Shown: piece after piece, positions 26,001-37,202 of the stretch | Layout of the letters: every line of letters begins with the position of its first letter | Numbering within the stretch: the first letter of the stretch is position 1 | Assembly: GCA_009741485.1 (NCBI GenBank) | Contig: CM019219.1 | Location: forward strand, 1,369,547-1,433,546 | Origin: Malurus cyaneus samueli | Lineage: Eukaryota > Chordata > Aves > Passeriformes > Maluridae | DNA: 64,000 nt | Direction of reading: 5' to 3' | Notes under the pieces: generated by a model | Told to the model about the DNA's origin: nothing | Database searches by the model: none | Seen by the model: the letters and a program-made list of their open reading frames with translations, nothing else | Position numbers and translations under genes: made by a program

Positions 26001-26090
26001 TGCCTCTTCTTAGTCTCTGGGTAGGCTGCTCTCCACCAGTTGAGTCCTTCGGTTGAGAATCTTCACCTTGGGAAACTTTTCCTTTATTTC
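23044..26090 (-). CDS. MKI67: MKI67 last exon: basic C-terminal region and stop
   Basis: A 3,047-base open frame of 1,014 codons ending in TGA at 23046-23044. It starts at the acceptor GGTGTAG before 26090 and continues upstream of the nominal Met. The product has degenerate blocks built around RRGRRKE or RGRRRE (for example KPPARGRRKETALASHTTNS). Each block is followed by an acidic linker and an LRGKRGLP-type motif. It ends in a bipartite basic segment (KRFKSGETVIDFSLS). This position corresponds to the LR-rich chromatin-binding C-terminus of human Ki-67, which tethers the protein to mitotic chromosomes. The block count is higher than I recall for mammals. Confidence 0.95.
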
Positions 26091-29000
26091 CTACACCAGG
26101 GTAAAGAGCACAAATAAAAATTAGACATTACTGTGCCTGATGAAAATACCTGTGAGTTTCCATTTTCCTAACAGAGGCATCTTACTCAAATAAGTAACAC
26201 AATAAATAAATATTTCACCAATTCCTAGATTAAAGGCCAGGCTTCTGGTTGAAGTTGTTTGGTTTATTTGAGAGGCCAGAGGGAAAAAAGGATCTTAGGT
26301 CAAGAAATTGCTGGGGCTCACTGAGAGAGCTTTAAACTAGATTTGAACTTCATGGTAACATTTACGACTTCATACAGTCATGATTCCTCTAAGCCAAGTA
26401 TTTGTACTTACCATATTTACGACTGGAATTAGAACCAGGAGGTGCATTTTGTTCCTGAGAATCTGTAACATTTACTGAGCTGACCTAAGGGTATAAAAAA
26501 TAACCAATAAATGAACTTGTGGAGCCAACCAATACAAAATGAATGTACAGCAATATTTATCAAAATTCTTGTCAAATCCTTTTCTCTAGAAATGAAATCA
26601 AGTGGTCTTAACTACATCCATTTATCTGATATAAGCACACAAATGGAACAAACTTGATTCTTATAATCTAAAGTGAAAGACAACGCTGGAGTGGTTGAGA
26701 AGTTCCTAAATAAGTGCTCAAAGGGAATTTGGGGTATTGAAGGGAAATTCAATGAAGTGTTTTACTGTAGTTCTAAGCAACTTAAGTTCCAGCCTATTTT
26801 GACAATCACAGAGTGTAAAATCTTCCTTTCAATTCCGTATCTTACCTAAAATCCATAAATCTTTGTGCTAATTAGGGTTTTGCTCTCCCCTCTGCCTCTC
26901 CTGGGGATGGGGAAGCATTGTGGTGCCTTAGCCTTCAGCCAGGGTTCAAACCATGACACAGGCAAATGTAATCTCTATAAAATATTCTAAGTTGTCATAC
27001 TAGGAAGTGTAAATTCATTTCAACCACAAGTTTCAAAGTATAAAAACATCCCTATAAAAATTCAAGTATTTTACCTTCATTTCCTCTGGGGTACCGAACA
27101 TTTCTTTCACTCCAGCATAGTCCACTTCAGAATCAGATTTCTGTCTGGGTTCTGCCAGGAGCCTTTGCACCCCCACAAAATCCTCAACCGGTTGATATTT
27201 CTCTTTTGGAGACTTCATTAATCTGCTGATGCCAAACATGTTTTCTATGGGCTCAGCTTTCTCCTTTGGAGTCTGGAAAATGCGGCTGATCCCAACCATG
27301 TCCTCCACAGGTTGGTATTTCAGCTTCGGGCTTTTCTTGGCTGCAGTCACACCTGCTGCAGCTTTTACTGCTTCCCTGCTCTGTTCTGGGGTCTCCAGCA
27401 ACCTTTTCAAGGCAATTTCATCTAGAACTGGTTCCTGCTCTTGCTGTGGGCTCTTCATGAGTTCCTTAATGCCAGACAGGTCCTCCACTGGTTCTGCCCT
27501 CCGCCGTGGGGTCCTCATGAGCTGCTTGATGCCTGACAAAGCCTCTACAGGCTTTGATTTCTGCTTTGGGGTCTTCATGAGTTCCTTAATGCCAGAGAGG
27601 TCCTCCACTGGTTCTGACCTCTGCTTTGGGGTTCTCATGAGCTGTTTGATCCCTGACAAAACCTCTACATGCTTTGTTTTCTGCTTTGGGGTCTTCATGA
27701 GCTGTTTGATCCCTGACAAAGCCTCTACAGGCTCAGGTTTCTGATTTGGGGTCTTCAAGAGCTGTTTGATCCCTGACAAAACCTCTTCAGGCTCCAATTT
27801 CTGATTTGGAGTCATTAAGAGCTGTTTTATGCCTGACAAAACCTCTGCAGGCTCCAATTTCTGATTTGGGGTCTTCATGAGCTCTTTGATGCCTGACAAA
27901 GCCTCTGTGGGCTCAGGCTTATTCCTTGGGGTCTTCATGAGCCTCTTAATGCCTGACAAAACCTCTCCTGGTTCTGACCTTTGCTCAGGGGTCCTTAAAA
28001 TCTTCCTTTTGCCTGATAGGACCTCAACCGGTTCCAAATTCTGCTTTGGAGTTCTCCTTTTACTTCCTGATTTCACCAGAGATGCTGTTTTTTCTGGAAT
28101 TATTGCCGAACAATCCACATTATGTTCATGTCCAGCTTTTTGTTCCTCAGGTGTTTTTGTGGCTATTTCATCAAACATAGATGGAGAGGACTCCTCTCTC
28201 AGAAAGTGGAACACGCCTGGACTCTCTTGTTTCTGCTCTGAAGCATCTGAATTATTTAATGGTGACACCATCATCTCTCCTGAAATAAGCAGTAGATTTA
28301 TGTCATTTGAAAAATAAACTAAGCAGAAAATCCAAGAGTTTTAATTGCTGTATAATTTTAGAAAAATAATATTCAAATAGAGCCTTCTAGAAATCAAAAC
28401 CCAAACATGTGCATTCAGTATCTGAAAAAACTCTAAAGCAGTTTTAAGTTTCACATTAAGTAAAATGAAATACCCTATACAGAAATTAACTGGAACGACA
28501 ACATTTTATTTTAATACCTGATAAATATCAAGGCACCTTTCATGGGTTGCTGGATGCCTCACCTCAATTAAGTCTGCCTAGGCTGACACTGCTGCTAACC
28601 CATAATATCCTAAACTTTCCCCTTTTCAAATACCAAACCTACCAGATTCCTCAGGAGTGTGCAAGTCCGAAAAGTCCCCCGCAGCACCTGGTGGTGTGAA
28701 CTCAGCATTCTGAGTAATGGCCAAAGGTAATGTTCTTCCATCCTGGCTTTTTGGAGTTTGAAACATTTCAGGCACTCCTAGAAATGGTTTTTACAGAAAT
28801 GAGCACGTGTTTTGACACAAGAACTGCACAGCTGGCAGAGGGAGTGGCAGGTTTTAAAATCTCACCTGTGAAGCTTTCATCCATATCCATGTTGAGCTTC
28901 AGGATGGGATTTTTTACCACTTTAGGCACATGTCCAGCAGATCTGACTGTGGTGGAATAAGCTCTGCCTACAACTATGGTAGCAGGGGACTCTGCATGAC

Positions 29001-32000
29001 CTGTGCTGAAGTGATCTTTTATTTTCTTCTCTGGAGTCTGCAGACATAAAGGAAAAATTAAAATAAGAGTTATTAAACCAAGATTCATGGTGGAAGAGGT
29101 GGCCAAGCTCCCTCCATCATTCATCATCACTCCTGCTTAACTGGGAGGTTCCAGAACACTGAAGCACATCCAGTGCCAAGAAGGGTTGGAAGGCTCAGCC
29201 AGCCTGAGTTTAGAAAAGGCAGGTCCTGCCTGACCAATCTGATTTTTATGATCAGAGGTCAGATTCCATGATCTTGGAGGTCTTTTCCAACCTTAATAAT
29301 TCTGTGATTCCTTTTGTACAAACCTGTATTTGTCTCATGCTGTGAGAGACCAGCACCCATTTTTACAGCACATCAGAGCTCAGAAGCTTCCAGCTTCTGT
29401 ATCAAAATTCACCAAAATTGTTTGGTGGTCATGCAAGAAAACCAAACAAAGAAAGACAAAAAAGAAAAGAATACCTTTGGTGGGTGTCTCAGCCTCTTCA
29501 GGGCTCTTCCTTTTCGAACACTTTTTCTAGCAGTCTTGGATTGTGGTCTTGCAACTCCCAATTTTACCACGTCTGCCCAAGATTTTGCAACTAGAAGCAA
29601 ATGAGAAAGAGCCACTTTAACTTTCCACTGTGTAAATGAAGTTCACAATGATTTCTTTATGATTCCAGTGGATTTTCTGCAGCCTGGCAGAGGAAAAGTG
29701 GTTGCTGTATTATCTGACAACACCCAAAATATTCCCAGAAAAGTTTTTTAATTTGAAAACTCGATTTCAATTGAAGAAGAGTCCAAGTCCCCAGTATGGT
29801 TTTCCATACCAAAACAATGAGCTTCACACAGGTCAGATCCTACAATTAACACCAACTCAATTCCTTCCTCACTCTTTTGCAAGGAATTAATTTTTCCCAA
29901 TAGAAACCTGCCATGAACCTTTCAGCCTCGCTCTTTATAGATGAGTTTTCCTCTGGTGAGAAGAGAAATTGTTTCTAAGGGAAGTTTCTTTCACCACTTC
30001 CTGAAGAATTTCAGCCAGGAAACTATTTATCCTACTTACAGCATTTAGTTCTACAGAGTTCCCTTAGTTTTTCTTGTATCACTTTCTCCTTGTGACACAC
30101 TCCCAAAATTCCCAAAGCAAGGTCACCTTTATGACAGCATCATTCTGTGCACAGCAGTGGGAGCAGGGAATTACAGCTGGGTAATAAGAGAAGTGGGAAG
30201 TTGTAGGACACTTGCTTTGTTTACTTCAGAAAAAAGCTATCAGAACACAGGGATCATAGAGAAGAAATGATTTTTTAAAGTAGAGATAAAAAGAGGAATG
30301 CTGCTCCTAAAGAAAAGGATGTTCTTATTCTCTTGTCAGAATTGCTACGTCAGTGTGTAAATAAAAAGAACTTTGAAAAGCTGACATTGCCAGGGTGTGC
30401 AGGATGCATAGAAAAATGCCAAGCATCCAGGAAATCATCTGAAAAAAGCATTGGAAACCAAGTTTTATTTTGGATCCGAAATTTTTAAGAGTTGTGATGT
30501 TCTTTTCGTGTTACAGAACTGATGCAGTGATATTAAAAACCACATTACAAAGAGGTGGTGAGAAATGGAGTGCCACTGAGCTCAACAGCTCTGCTGCCAC
30601 TAAAGCAGAGAGAATAATACGAACAAAAATTCCTGGTAAATGGGGAATTTGATTTTGTCCAATGAATTTAACTGATGAAAACAGTGGCAAACACAAGTTT
30701 ATTCAAAAGTAAAAACTTAAAAGAACTAGAACTCCCCTTATTACTGTATTTCCAATGCCTTCAAAAATTTCCAGTCAGTGCTCAACACTGAAAATTTTGA
30801 AGATTTGAAAGAAACACCCAGTTATGATCCTATTTTGTATTTTCATCTGTTGTGCATCACTTGGAGGGGTTAAATGCAGCCAAGTACCTGGACAAAAGTT
30901 GTGAGCCATGTATAAAAATAAGGCACAAAGTAACCAAAGTTAAGCTGCATTCCTATGAAGTATTAAGTTTTTCAAAACAAAATTGATGTGATAAACATGG
31001 TTTAGTTCAACAGTACTTGAACTTGACAGATTTTAAAGATCATGTCTCTAACCCTGCAAAGAGAAGGTGAATTTTACCGTTTTTCAACTTCCAAACATTG
31101 TGTTTAAATGAGTTTATACATGCTTTAATAAAATTGCTCTTTGAATCAGAAAATGCATCTTTGCACTTCCAGGAAGCCAAAATTTCAGAGAATGCACCAA
31201 CAATGTGGTGGCCTCTGCCTAACAAAATAGGCATTTTCCAGTTTGACTCCTGTATATTAAAGCATAGAAATTAATATTAAAAATTAAATGTTGAAACCAA
31301 CCTAATAAATTGGCACTGGAGGCACCACTTCTCCTCTTGGCACTGATAACAGCCACAGCCCCACCTCTGCTCTTCCTGGCAGTGCCCTTTGATCCCAGCT
31401 GGGCACTTCTGGCTGCCTTGGGAGGTGTCACTGTTACAGAGGCTTTGTCATCCTGGGCAGCAGGAGATTTGGGTGTTTTCCCTTGGACACCACTTTTCTC
31501 TGGATCTGTGTCTTCTGTGCCAGCATCCTTCTCCTCTGCAATTGGGAGTGGTGTGGGGAGCTGGGAGATGGAGAAACGCCCTTTTCTGAAAGGGGCTGGA
31601 GAGCCTGGACGAATTCTTGGTGTTGCCTTCCCTGAGGCAGGGGATGAGGCACCTGGAGACTGCTGGGCTGGTGAAGTTTTGTGAGTGGACTTTGGTTCTT
31701 TGCTAAAAAAAAAACAAAAAACAAAAAAAAAAACAACGTATTAGTGAATGGAGAATATTTGCTGCTTTTTAATGAGGTGATCTGTCCAGGGAAACCCTGC
31801 CCGAGATTTGGATTATTTTCCTTTTTTCAGGAATGACACAGGAAATTATTCCTAAACCATTGACCAAGTCTGGGGCTAAATTTGGCAGGAAGGTCTACCT
31901 TACTCTTTTTCATCCTTACATTTTCCCATCCTTACCCTTTATCCATCCCCAGCCACCAATTAAATAATTTTATGTCGATTTTAGTTTCAGATTGATTGAT

Positions 32001-35000
32001 TTTAGTCTGAATTTCTCCTTGTATGTTTTACTCATTCAATAAGTAGCAGAGTGACCTTGCCATTGAATTTTGTTGCACTTTCACATTATAATAAACTTGC
32101 TTTTGCTGATGCCTTTGCTGGTGATTCTTGAGTGTCCCAAAACACTCATGAGTGACACCAACATGCATCATACAAGATTTACTACTAATTTTGCATGAAT
32201 AAATAATAGAATAAATACAGAATTTATAAATTCTGTTCACAGTATCGACTCAGCAACTCTATTACTCTCAACATTTACCTGGTCTATCAGATGCTTCAGT
32301 CCCTGAGCCTTTTTGAGCACAGCCCGAGGAGAGTTTCCATAGGGCAAACTCTGTCTGGCAGGGAGAGCTCCTCTTTTCAGGGGAGAGTTGGGAGGCAAAG
32401 TCTTATCGAAGAGTTCTGGGCTCAGATGACCACCAAAAGACACTCTCTTTCTTTTTCCCAAAGTTTGAGGGAGCATTTCACCACTTTTCCTCTTCTGAGA
32501 GATCCCTTTTGTCTTGCCTAAAAAGAACAATTGAAAATATTTTAGATAACTAAGAATCCAAGGCAGCATTTTAACCTTTCCTTGTGCATTTCAAAGTTAC
32601 AAACAAACCCAAAGACAACTGATCTTAACGATTCAATCAAGGAAACTTTTACACATAATGTGTATTGATTGTTAGATAAGATCTAATATAACTTCATGAT
32701 AAATATTTTAGAATTAGTGTCAGCAAATTGGTTCTATATTTTATCAAAGTGGAAGAATTCTCAGAAAAGTGGTACAGAATTTCTCTAACATAAAGAACAA
32801 GGCAGATTATCCAATGTATTTACCTGAGTCTTCTCTACCCAAGAGGCCAGAAGCTGCAGTTTCTGAGCCAGGCTCAGGGTCCTTCAGCTCAGCAGCATTT
32901 CCTGCAGACCTTCTCTTGGCTGGTGGTTTCCGAGGTGTTGTAGCGCCAGCATCTTCCAATTGCTGGTTTTGGTGATCCCCCTCCATGGCCAGCTCTGTTG
33001 GAGTTCCACTGTCTTTTCTACCTGAATTCTGATGTTCCTGAACTGAATTGGTCTCCAGTGCTGTTTCAATCACCACTCCAGAGGACCTTGGCCTTCCCCT
33101 TTTCCTTCCAGAGCCAGGTTTCTGAGCAGCAGGAGATGCCATTATACCATCTGAAGCCAGTGCCTCTGAATGGACACTTTTGTCTGAGAATTCTTTACTT
33201 TGCCTGCTGTTTCTTCTGGGCCTCTTGGAGTTAGGAGTTTCACAGGGTCCCCCCTTTGAGTTATCCAGGTTTGCCTGATCCCAGATTTCTTTCAGCACTT
33301 CTTGGACAGGTTTTCCTGGTGTTTGCTGTTTGCTCTTTCGTCTTTGCTTTAAGCATTTGTTTTCTGACAGAGGCAGTTGTGTGCTGTCAGTTGTGCTCAC
33401 TGAATCTTGCCTTGGAGTTCCAGCTGCAATTTCTGGAAGAGACTCAGGTTTCAATGACCCACGCCGTGGGGTCCTTGCAGTACCAGCATTTCCAGGATTC
33501 ACTGCTGTGGTTTCATTGGGAGGTGACACAAAAAGAGCCCGAGGACTCTTCCTCCTGGGCGTTGGTGTGGACTGCACACATTTCCCTGCTTCAGGAACAC
33601 TGCGTGTGGGGGTTGTAGGACTGCAGATTGTCCCTCTGTCTGAGTAACCCAACCTTTCTATGGAGCACTGCTCCAGTGAAAACAGGGAATTCCTGTGATT
33701 CTCCTTGCTGGGTTTGGGGGTAGCTGCAGTACCTTTGGATCTGCCTGGTGTCCTCGGGCCCTTAGGATCCTGCAAGGGACTCTGAGTGGTGTCTCCTGAC
33801 AGCTCCTTTGAAATGGAACTCCTGCTCAAACTCTTCCTGGGAGGTTTTCCTGCAGCTGCCAGCGGGTTAAATCCTGGGCCCTGTACTTCTCTTCTTACAA
33901 TTATACATTCTTCCATATTTTCCCTTCTGACTGCTTCCTTTCCTTTGGTCAGGCTGCCCAGATCAAAAAGACAACTCAGGGATGAAATGGGAGCACTTGG
34001 TTCTGGCACAGCATTCCCAGGCTCTCCTTTTGCAGCTTGCTGAGAGTCAGCTCCCCCGTGCAGAGGTTTTTCCACTTTCAGCTCATTTTTCAGATTTTGA
34101 TAGAGTTTGCTAAAGGGAGACATTTCATTTTGCTTTTTAAGAGCACGATGTATTCTCTGTGAAGATTTGGGTGTCTGGAGTTTGACAGGGAAAGCTTTAG
34201 AGCGATTTTCCTCTGGAGTTTGTTTATTTGCATTGGCATTTTTTTCTTCACACTCAGCATTATCTACAAAGTAAGCAAAGCAAAACAAAAATACAGACAT
34301 TGAGTTACTTCAGAATTGCAGAGCTACAAATATAAGTTCCATAAATACAGATTAAAAATTCCTTCCTCTCCCAATATCAGGGCTCACTGAAATGGGACAC
34401 TTGGAAACAGCTGGGGCTTTTTGCATTGAACAAAAAGCTGTCAGAAATTATAATGAAGAGCCTTCTTTGAAAATCAGGATTATTTAAGACAAGAAGGATG
34501 GGAAGGGGAAGTCCTATCATTTAACCAGCCTATGGATTATAATAATCCAGACTTCGCAGCTATGGATTTTTCTGCTTTTACATAGAATAGTTCCTATAAA
34601 CAAATATTTCACTATATACTATGTACCTCCAAAATGATACTTGTTTCAATTTATTAGGAAACAATGCATAAGATGATGCAATATTTACTTGAAAAAGGTG
34701 GAGCTGCAGGTCAGCAGAAAAGTTCAAGTTAAAATTTAATGCCAGAGATTAATTCACATCATCTAAGCATGATGGAATAATCACTGACATGGCAAGGTGT
34801 ACTCAGATAGAAAACTTAAACACTTTCCCCCCACTCTTTCAACCTTGTTTTAATTCTTCTAAGAATAAATGCAGTTAAGGGGACAACAGTAAACACAACC
34901 CTCAGAAAACAGGTACCAACCTGAAGCATCAAGACTTTTAGCTCCTGCAGTTTGTTTGTGTAATAATTCCACTTCTGCCACCTGCTGAACATGAAGAACC

Positions 35001-37180
35001 TGTAAATTTGTACAGCATTACAGCAGAGCAACAAATAGTTCACACTTTAGCTTTCAACTGTACATTGAAAAAACCTTATGGATGAAAGAATATGCATTGT
35101 CCCTAAACAGGCTTTAAACTATTCAAACTGAACCCTTGAACTTTTCAATATTTTACACTGACCAATACATTTGAGGCCCTACAGAACGACAAGTTTATCT
35201 TATTTTATCATTTAAATTACAAAAAGCATCTCTAGAAGTAAAAACATTTGAACCTCCCCGTCTTACCAGACCCAGTGGAACATTTAAGGTTCTGTCTGTA
35301 TTAGTAACATCATGAGTAATTCACTATCTATTACCAAAACCTGACTAATTTCTGATGAAAATTTAGACAAAAAAATTACTAAATTTTTAGGAGTATTTAT
35401 CTGATACAGTTTATTTATATTTTCTGACAGAAAGGTAAAAAGTAATTTAGGGCTGAAAAGTTATTCCTAATAAGACAAAAGAACAAGGAAACAGAATGCC
35501 ATGTCACTTTATTGATGGATTTGTAATAAAAAAGCCCGTGGCCACCAAATTACCTGCAGAGTTTCATCTTTTGGAGACCTGGAACGCCTCTTTTTCGGAG
35601 TTGATTGCAGAGGATATTCAAACCTGAAAGAAATATTTTAAAATATGACCATTTTTTGGTTAATAGTTATGACAAAATTCCCATTATCCCAAGAGAAATT
35701 ACCTAGGACTAGTTGTCACCTCCCAACAATGGACACATCTCAATTCTAAAGGCTTTAGCAACTTAAAAGCACTCTAAATTTCCCCCTAAAACTTGAATTC
35801 CCTTGAAATAAAGGAAACCAACCCTTGAAATAAAATCAGAATAGTTTCTAGACAGTTCTATCTTTGCTGATTTAGCTTAATACAGAGCAAGGTAAAAAGA
35901 TATCTTTAAGCCATCCTGCCTTCTGATGGAGGCCTGCAAGACTTTGTAGAGAAATATGAACTAAACTTCATCAATTTATGTTCTAGAATCAAATAATTCA
36001 GGAGTTTGGCTGTGGTACCCACCTGAAAGAACGATCAATAATGGTTAACACATCTCCATGCTTCAGGGGAACAGGCTGCTCAAAGCAAGCCCCGTTCAGC
36101 TGCGTGGGGTTCACCGTGCTTAAATTAGTCAGGACTGCCTAAAAATCAAACAAACAGTTCAGTCACTGCTCAGATGCAGCAAACAATGCATGTTTCATTA
36201 AAACACGAGCATCTCACCTCCTTGTTCTCATTGATCTCAATTTTGCAGTGCTCGTTGGACACCCATGGCAGGCGCATGCGGATGTCACATTCTGTTTTCC
36301 TGGTGGGAAACACGAGTTTAGTTTCACACAAAACACAGGGAAATTTGCTAAAATTAGGGGGTTTCCCAACATTTTAGCAGTTGAACAGCATCATGATTTC
36401 TCAGATTTAAAGAAAATTTACTAAATCTTTTTAAACTGGCAACAAAAAGCAGCTCACACTTCTACAGTATCAGCGAATCGGGATCAGAAAAAGTTGTGAA
36501 ATACCAAAATTGTGAAAAGAGCAGGTCACAACAAGCTGAGACATGGATACAACAGACAGGTGGTGTATGGGATTCCTTGCTTCCCAAATTTCCCAAGCCT
36601 TGTGGAGTTATTTTCAGACAAAATGTGTTCTTGAACTCGTTCTCAGGCTTACATTTCTCACCTGAGATAAAGAACAGGTAACTGAACCCTTGGTATCACC
36701 TGCAGAACCACTTCTACCTTCTTAAAAGTTACTAGTGACTGAAAAGATGTTACTAAATGCACAGACTTTTCCTTTCTTTTCTTAAAATAATCTCTGATAC
36801 CTTAATTTGCTGTTGGTCTTATCACTAATAATCCTTTCCCCAGATTTCTTGAAACTTCAGGAAACTTAAAATCAATCAATCAAATTAATTATGGCAAGGA
36901 AAGACTAAAAGGAGTAACAAAACAAAGTTCAGGTTTCTACTCTTACAATTAACATTAAACAAGCATCACTTTCTCTCCTCTGTACACCATTCACAAATAA
37001 ACATTCATTTTTGTAAATTAAAAGACATAATCTGCAGGAAAACATTGCTCATTATTTCAATGTACGCAAGCACTCAACAAATTCTCACCTTCCAAATAAA
37101 CAAGAAGTTGAGGTGAGTGGAAAAACAATTCCATCAGTCCCATTCCTTTTAATGACAACGATTTTCCCATAGCGAGGCAT
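23044..37180 (-). CDS. MKI67: Ki-67 proliferation marker, whole coding region (14 coding exons)
   Basis: Gene-level entry. Coding exons in transcript order: 37089-37180, 36218-36299, 36023-36138, 35554-35623, 34921-34999, 32824-34263, 32279-32517, 31302-31702, 29475-29590, 28866-29037, 28643-28777, 27075-28279, 26412-26484, 23044-26090. All junctions are GT-AG, and all keep phase except exon 8 to 9 (see findings). The product is about 2,420 residues against about 3,256 in human, the difference lying mainly in shorter Ki-67 repeats. Order: N-terminal FHA domain, long disordered CDK-site-rich region, PP1-docking RVSF motif, a short segment conserved with human (AKSWADVVKLG), Ki-67 repeats, and a basic R/K-rich C-terminus. 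In the known family the protein coats mitotic chromosomes as a surfactant, organises the perichromosomal layer and recruits PP1. Identity rests on remembered human Ki-67 segments matched in order across the exons. Confidence 0.97.
26412..26484 (-). CDS. MKI67: MKI67 exon 14 (short)
   Basis: A 73-base exon encoding VSSVNVTDSQEQNAPPGSNS and SRKY. Acceptor CCCTTAG, donor GTAAGT. It has the right phases (0 in, 1 out) to join exon 13 to the last exon. I recognise no motif, and the call rests on splice sites and phase. Confidence 0.85.
27075..28279 (-). CDS. MKI67: MKI67 exon 13: Ki-67 repeat exon, 16 short units
   Basis: After about 85 residues of leader the frame becomes a strict 20-residue (60-bp) tandem repeat. 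It has 16 units from 28028 to 27075, the last one cut to 18 residues. A typical unit is VEDLSGIKELMKTPKQKSKP, and most units carry a TP or SP. Mammalian repeats are about 122 residues, but each contains a homologous core (LEDLAGFKELFQTP), so the bird exon looks like the core alone repeated. Later units (for example VEDMVGISRIFQTPKEKAEP) are more diverged. Acceptor ATTTCAG, donor AAG/GTAAAA. Confidence 0.95.
28643..28777 (-). CDS. MKI67: MKI67 exon 12
   Basis: Encodes VPEMFQTPKSQDGRTLPLAI and ends DLHTPEES. VPEMFQTP is the counterpart of the human IAEMFKTP that leads into the Ki-67 repeats. Acceptor TTTCTAG, donor GTAGGT. Phases fit both neighbours. Confidence 0.93.
28866..29037 (-). CDS. MKI67: MKI67 exon 11
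   Basis: Encodes TPEKKIKDHFSTGHAESPAT followed by IVVGRAYSTTV and a segment ending MDMDESFTG. Human has HSQFSTGHANSPCTIIIGKA at this place. Acceptor CTGCAG, donor GTGAGA. Confidence 0.94.
29200..29312 (+). mobile_element. CR1 fragment in MKI67 intron 10
   Basis: 'ggcaggtcctgcctgaccaa' and 'ggaggtcttttccaacctta' followed by 'ataattctgtgattcc' mark the CR1 3' end. Confidence 0.8.
29475..29590 (-). CDS. MKI67: MKI67 exon 10
   Basis: Encodes VAKSWADVVKLGVARPQSKT and then a basic tail (RKSVRKGRALKRLRHPPK). AKSWADVVKLG is identical in human Ki-67. Acceptor CTTCTAG, donor GTATTC. Confidence 0.95.
29591..31301. other. MKI67 intron 9
   Basis: Largest clean intron of the gene. It is AT-rich and unique, and I recognise no repeat or extra exon. 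Confidence 0.6.
31302..31702 (-). CDS. MKI67: MKI67 exon 9 (5' boundary does not keep frame)
   Basis: The open frame reads KEPKSTHKTSPAQQSPGASS and continues to AKRRSGASSANLL. Its end matches human CSKRRSGASEANLIV, so frame and 3' end are secure (donor GTTGGT, phase 1). The obvious acceptor is the TAG after a poly-T run, giving an exon start at 31702 with one C before the first full codon. Exon 8 exits in phase 0, so the join is out of frame. An acceptor 13 bases further in (exon high end 31689) would restore phase but is weaker. Confidence 0.8.
32279..32517 (-). CDS. MKI67: MKI67 exon 8: PP1-docking motif
   Basis: Contains KRKRVSFGGHLSPELFDKTL followed by PPNSPLKRG. Human Ki-67 has nearly the same stretch, where RVSF plus the following segment (the KiR-SLiM) binds PP1 beta/gamma and the Ser of RVSF is an Aurora B site. 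This is the anchor for phosphatase recruitment to chromosomes at anaphase. Acceptor TTTTTAG; donor CAG/GTAAAT, phase 0. Confidence 0.95.
32824..34263 (-). CDS. MKI67: MKI67 exon 7: long disordered N-terminal region
   Basis: A 1,440-base exon in one open frame. The product is low in hydrophobic residues and rich in Ser, Thr, Pro, Lys and Arg, with many TP and SP sites (for example FPVKLQTPKSS, PTPRRKSPRALF, GTARTPRRGS, KQQTPGKPVQ). These are typical CDK1 sites of the mitotically phosphorylated region. Acceptor TTTGTAG before 34263; donor GTAAAT after 32824 (GAAGACTCAG). No folded domain is visible. Confidence 0.93.
34921..34999 (-). CDS. MKI67: MKI67 exon 6
   Basis: Encodes VLHVQQVAEVELLHKQTAGA and then KSLDAS, a segment also present in human Ki-67. 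Acceptor TTTACAG, donor GTTGGT. Exit phase 1, which pairs with exon 7. Confidence 0.93.
35554..35623 (-). CDS. MKI67: MKI67 exon 5
   Basis: Encodes FEYPLQSTPKKRRSRSPKDE plus TLQ. It has a basic patch with an SP and a TP site, likely a nuclear-localisation and phosphorylation segment. Acceptor TTTCAG, donor GTAATT. Confidence 0.93.
36023..36138 (-). CDS. MKI67: MKI67 exon 4: end of the FHA domain
   Basis: Encodes AVLTNLSTVNPTQLNGACFE followed by a segment ending LKHGDVLTIIDRSFR, close to the human NPTQVNG and KHGDVITIIDRSFR segments. Acceptor TTTTTAG, donor GTGGGT. This completes the FHA beta sandwich. Confidence 0.95.
36218..36299 (-). CDS. MKI67: MKI67 exon 3: FHA domain core
   Basis: Encodes KTECDIRMRLPWVSNEHCKI and then EINENKE. 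It carries the FHA phosphopeptide-binding region; human has ECDIRIQLPVVSKQHCKIEI here. Acceptor CCACCAG, donor GTGAGA. Exit phase 0. Confidence 0.95.
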
Positions 37181-37202
37181 CTTCAAATGGAAGGAACCTT
37201 AC
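37089..37202 (-). CDS. MKI67: MKI67 exon 2: start codon and first half of the FHA domain
   Basis: The ATG is at 37180-37178, preceded by a 22-base leader in the same exon (acceptor before 37202). The coding part reads MPRYGKIVVIKRNGTDG followed by a segment ending SCLFGR, which matches the human FHA start (MWPTRRLVTIKRSGVDG, ending CLFGR). The donor GTGAGA follows 37089. This ATG was chosen because it aligns with the family start. Confidence 0.95.

Noticed and set aside
27075..28028. Regular 60-bp repeats resembling a CRISPR or satellite array
   Set aside because: The units are coding throughout, in frame, diverged at third positions, and encode Ki-67 repeats; there is no repeat/spacer alternation.
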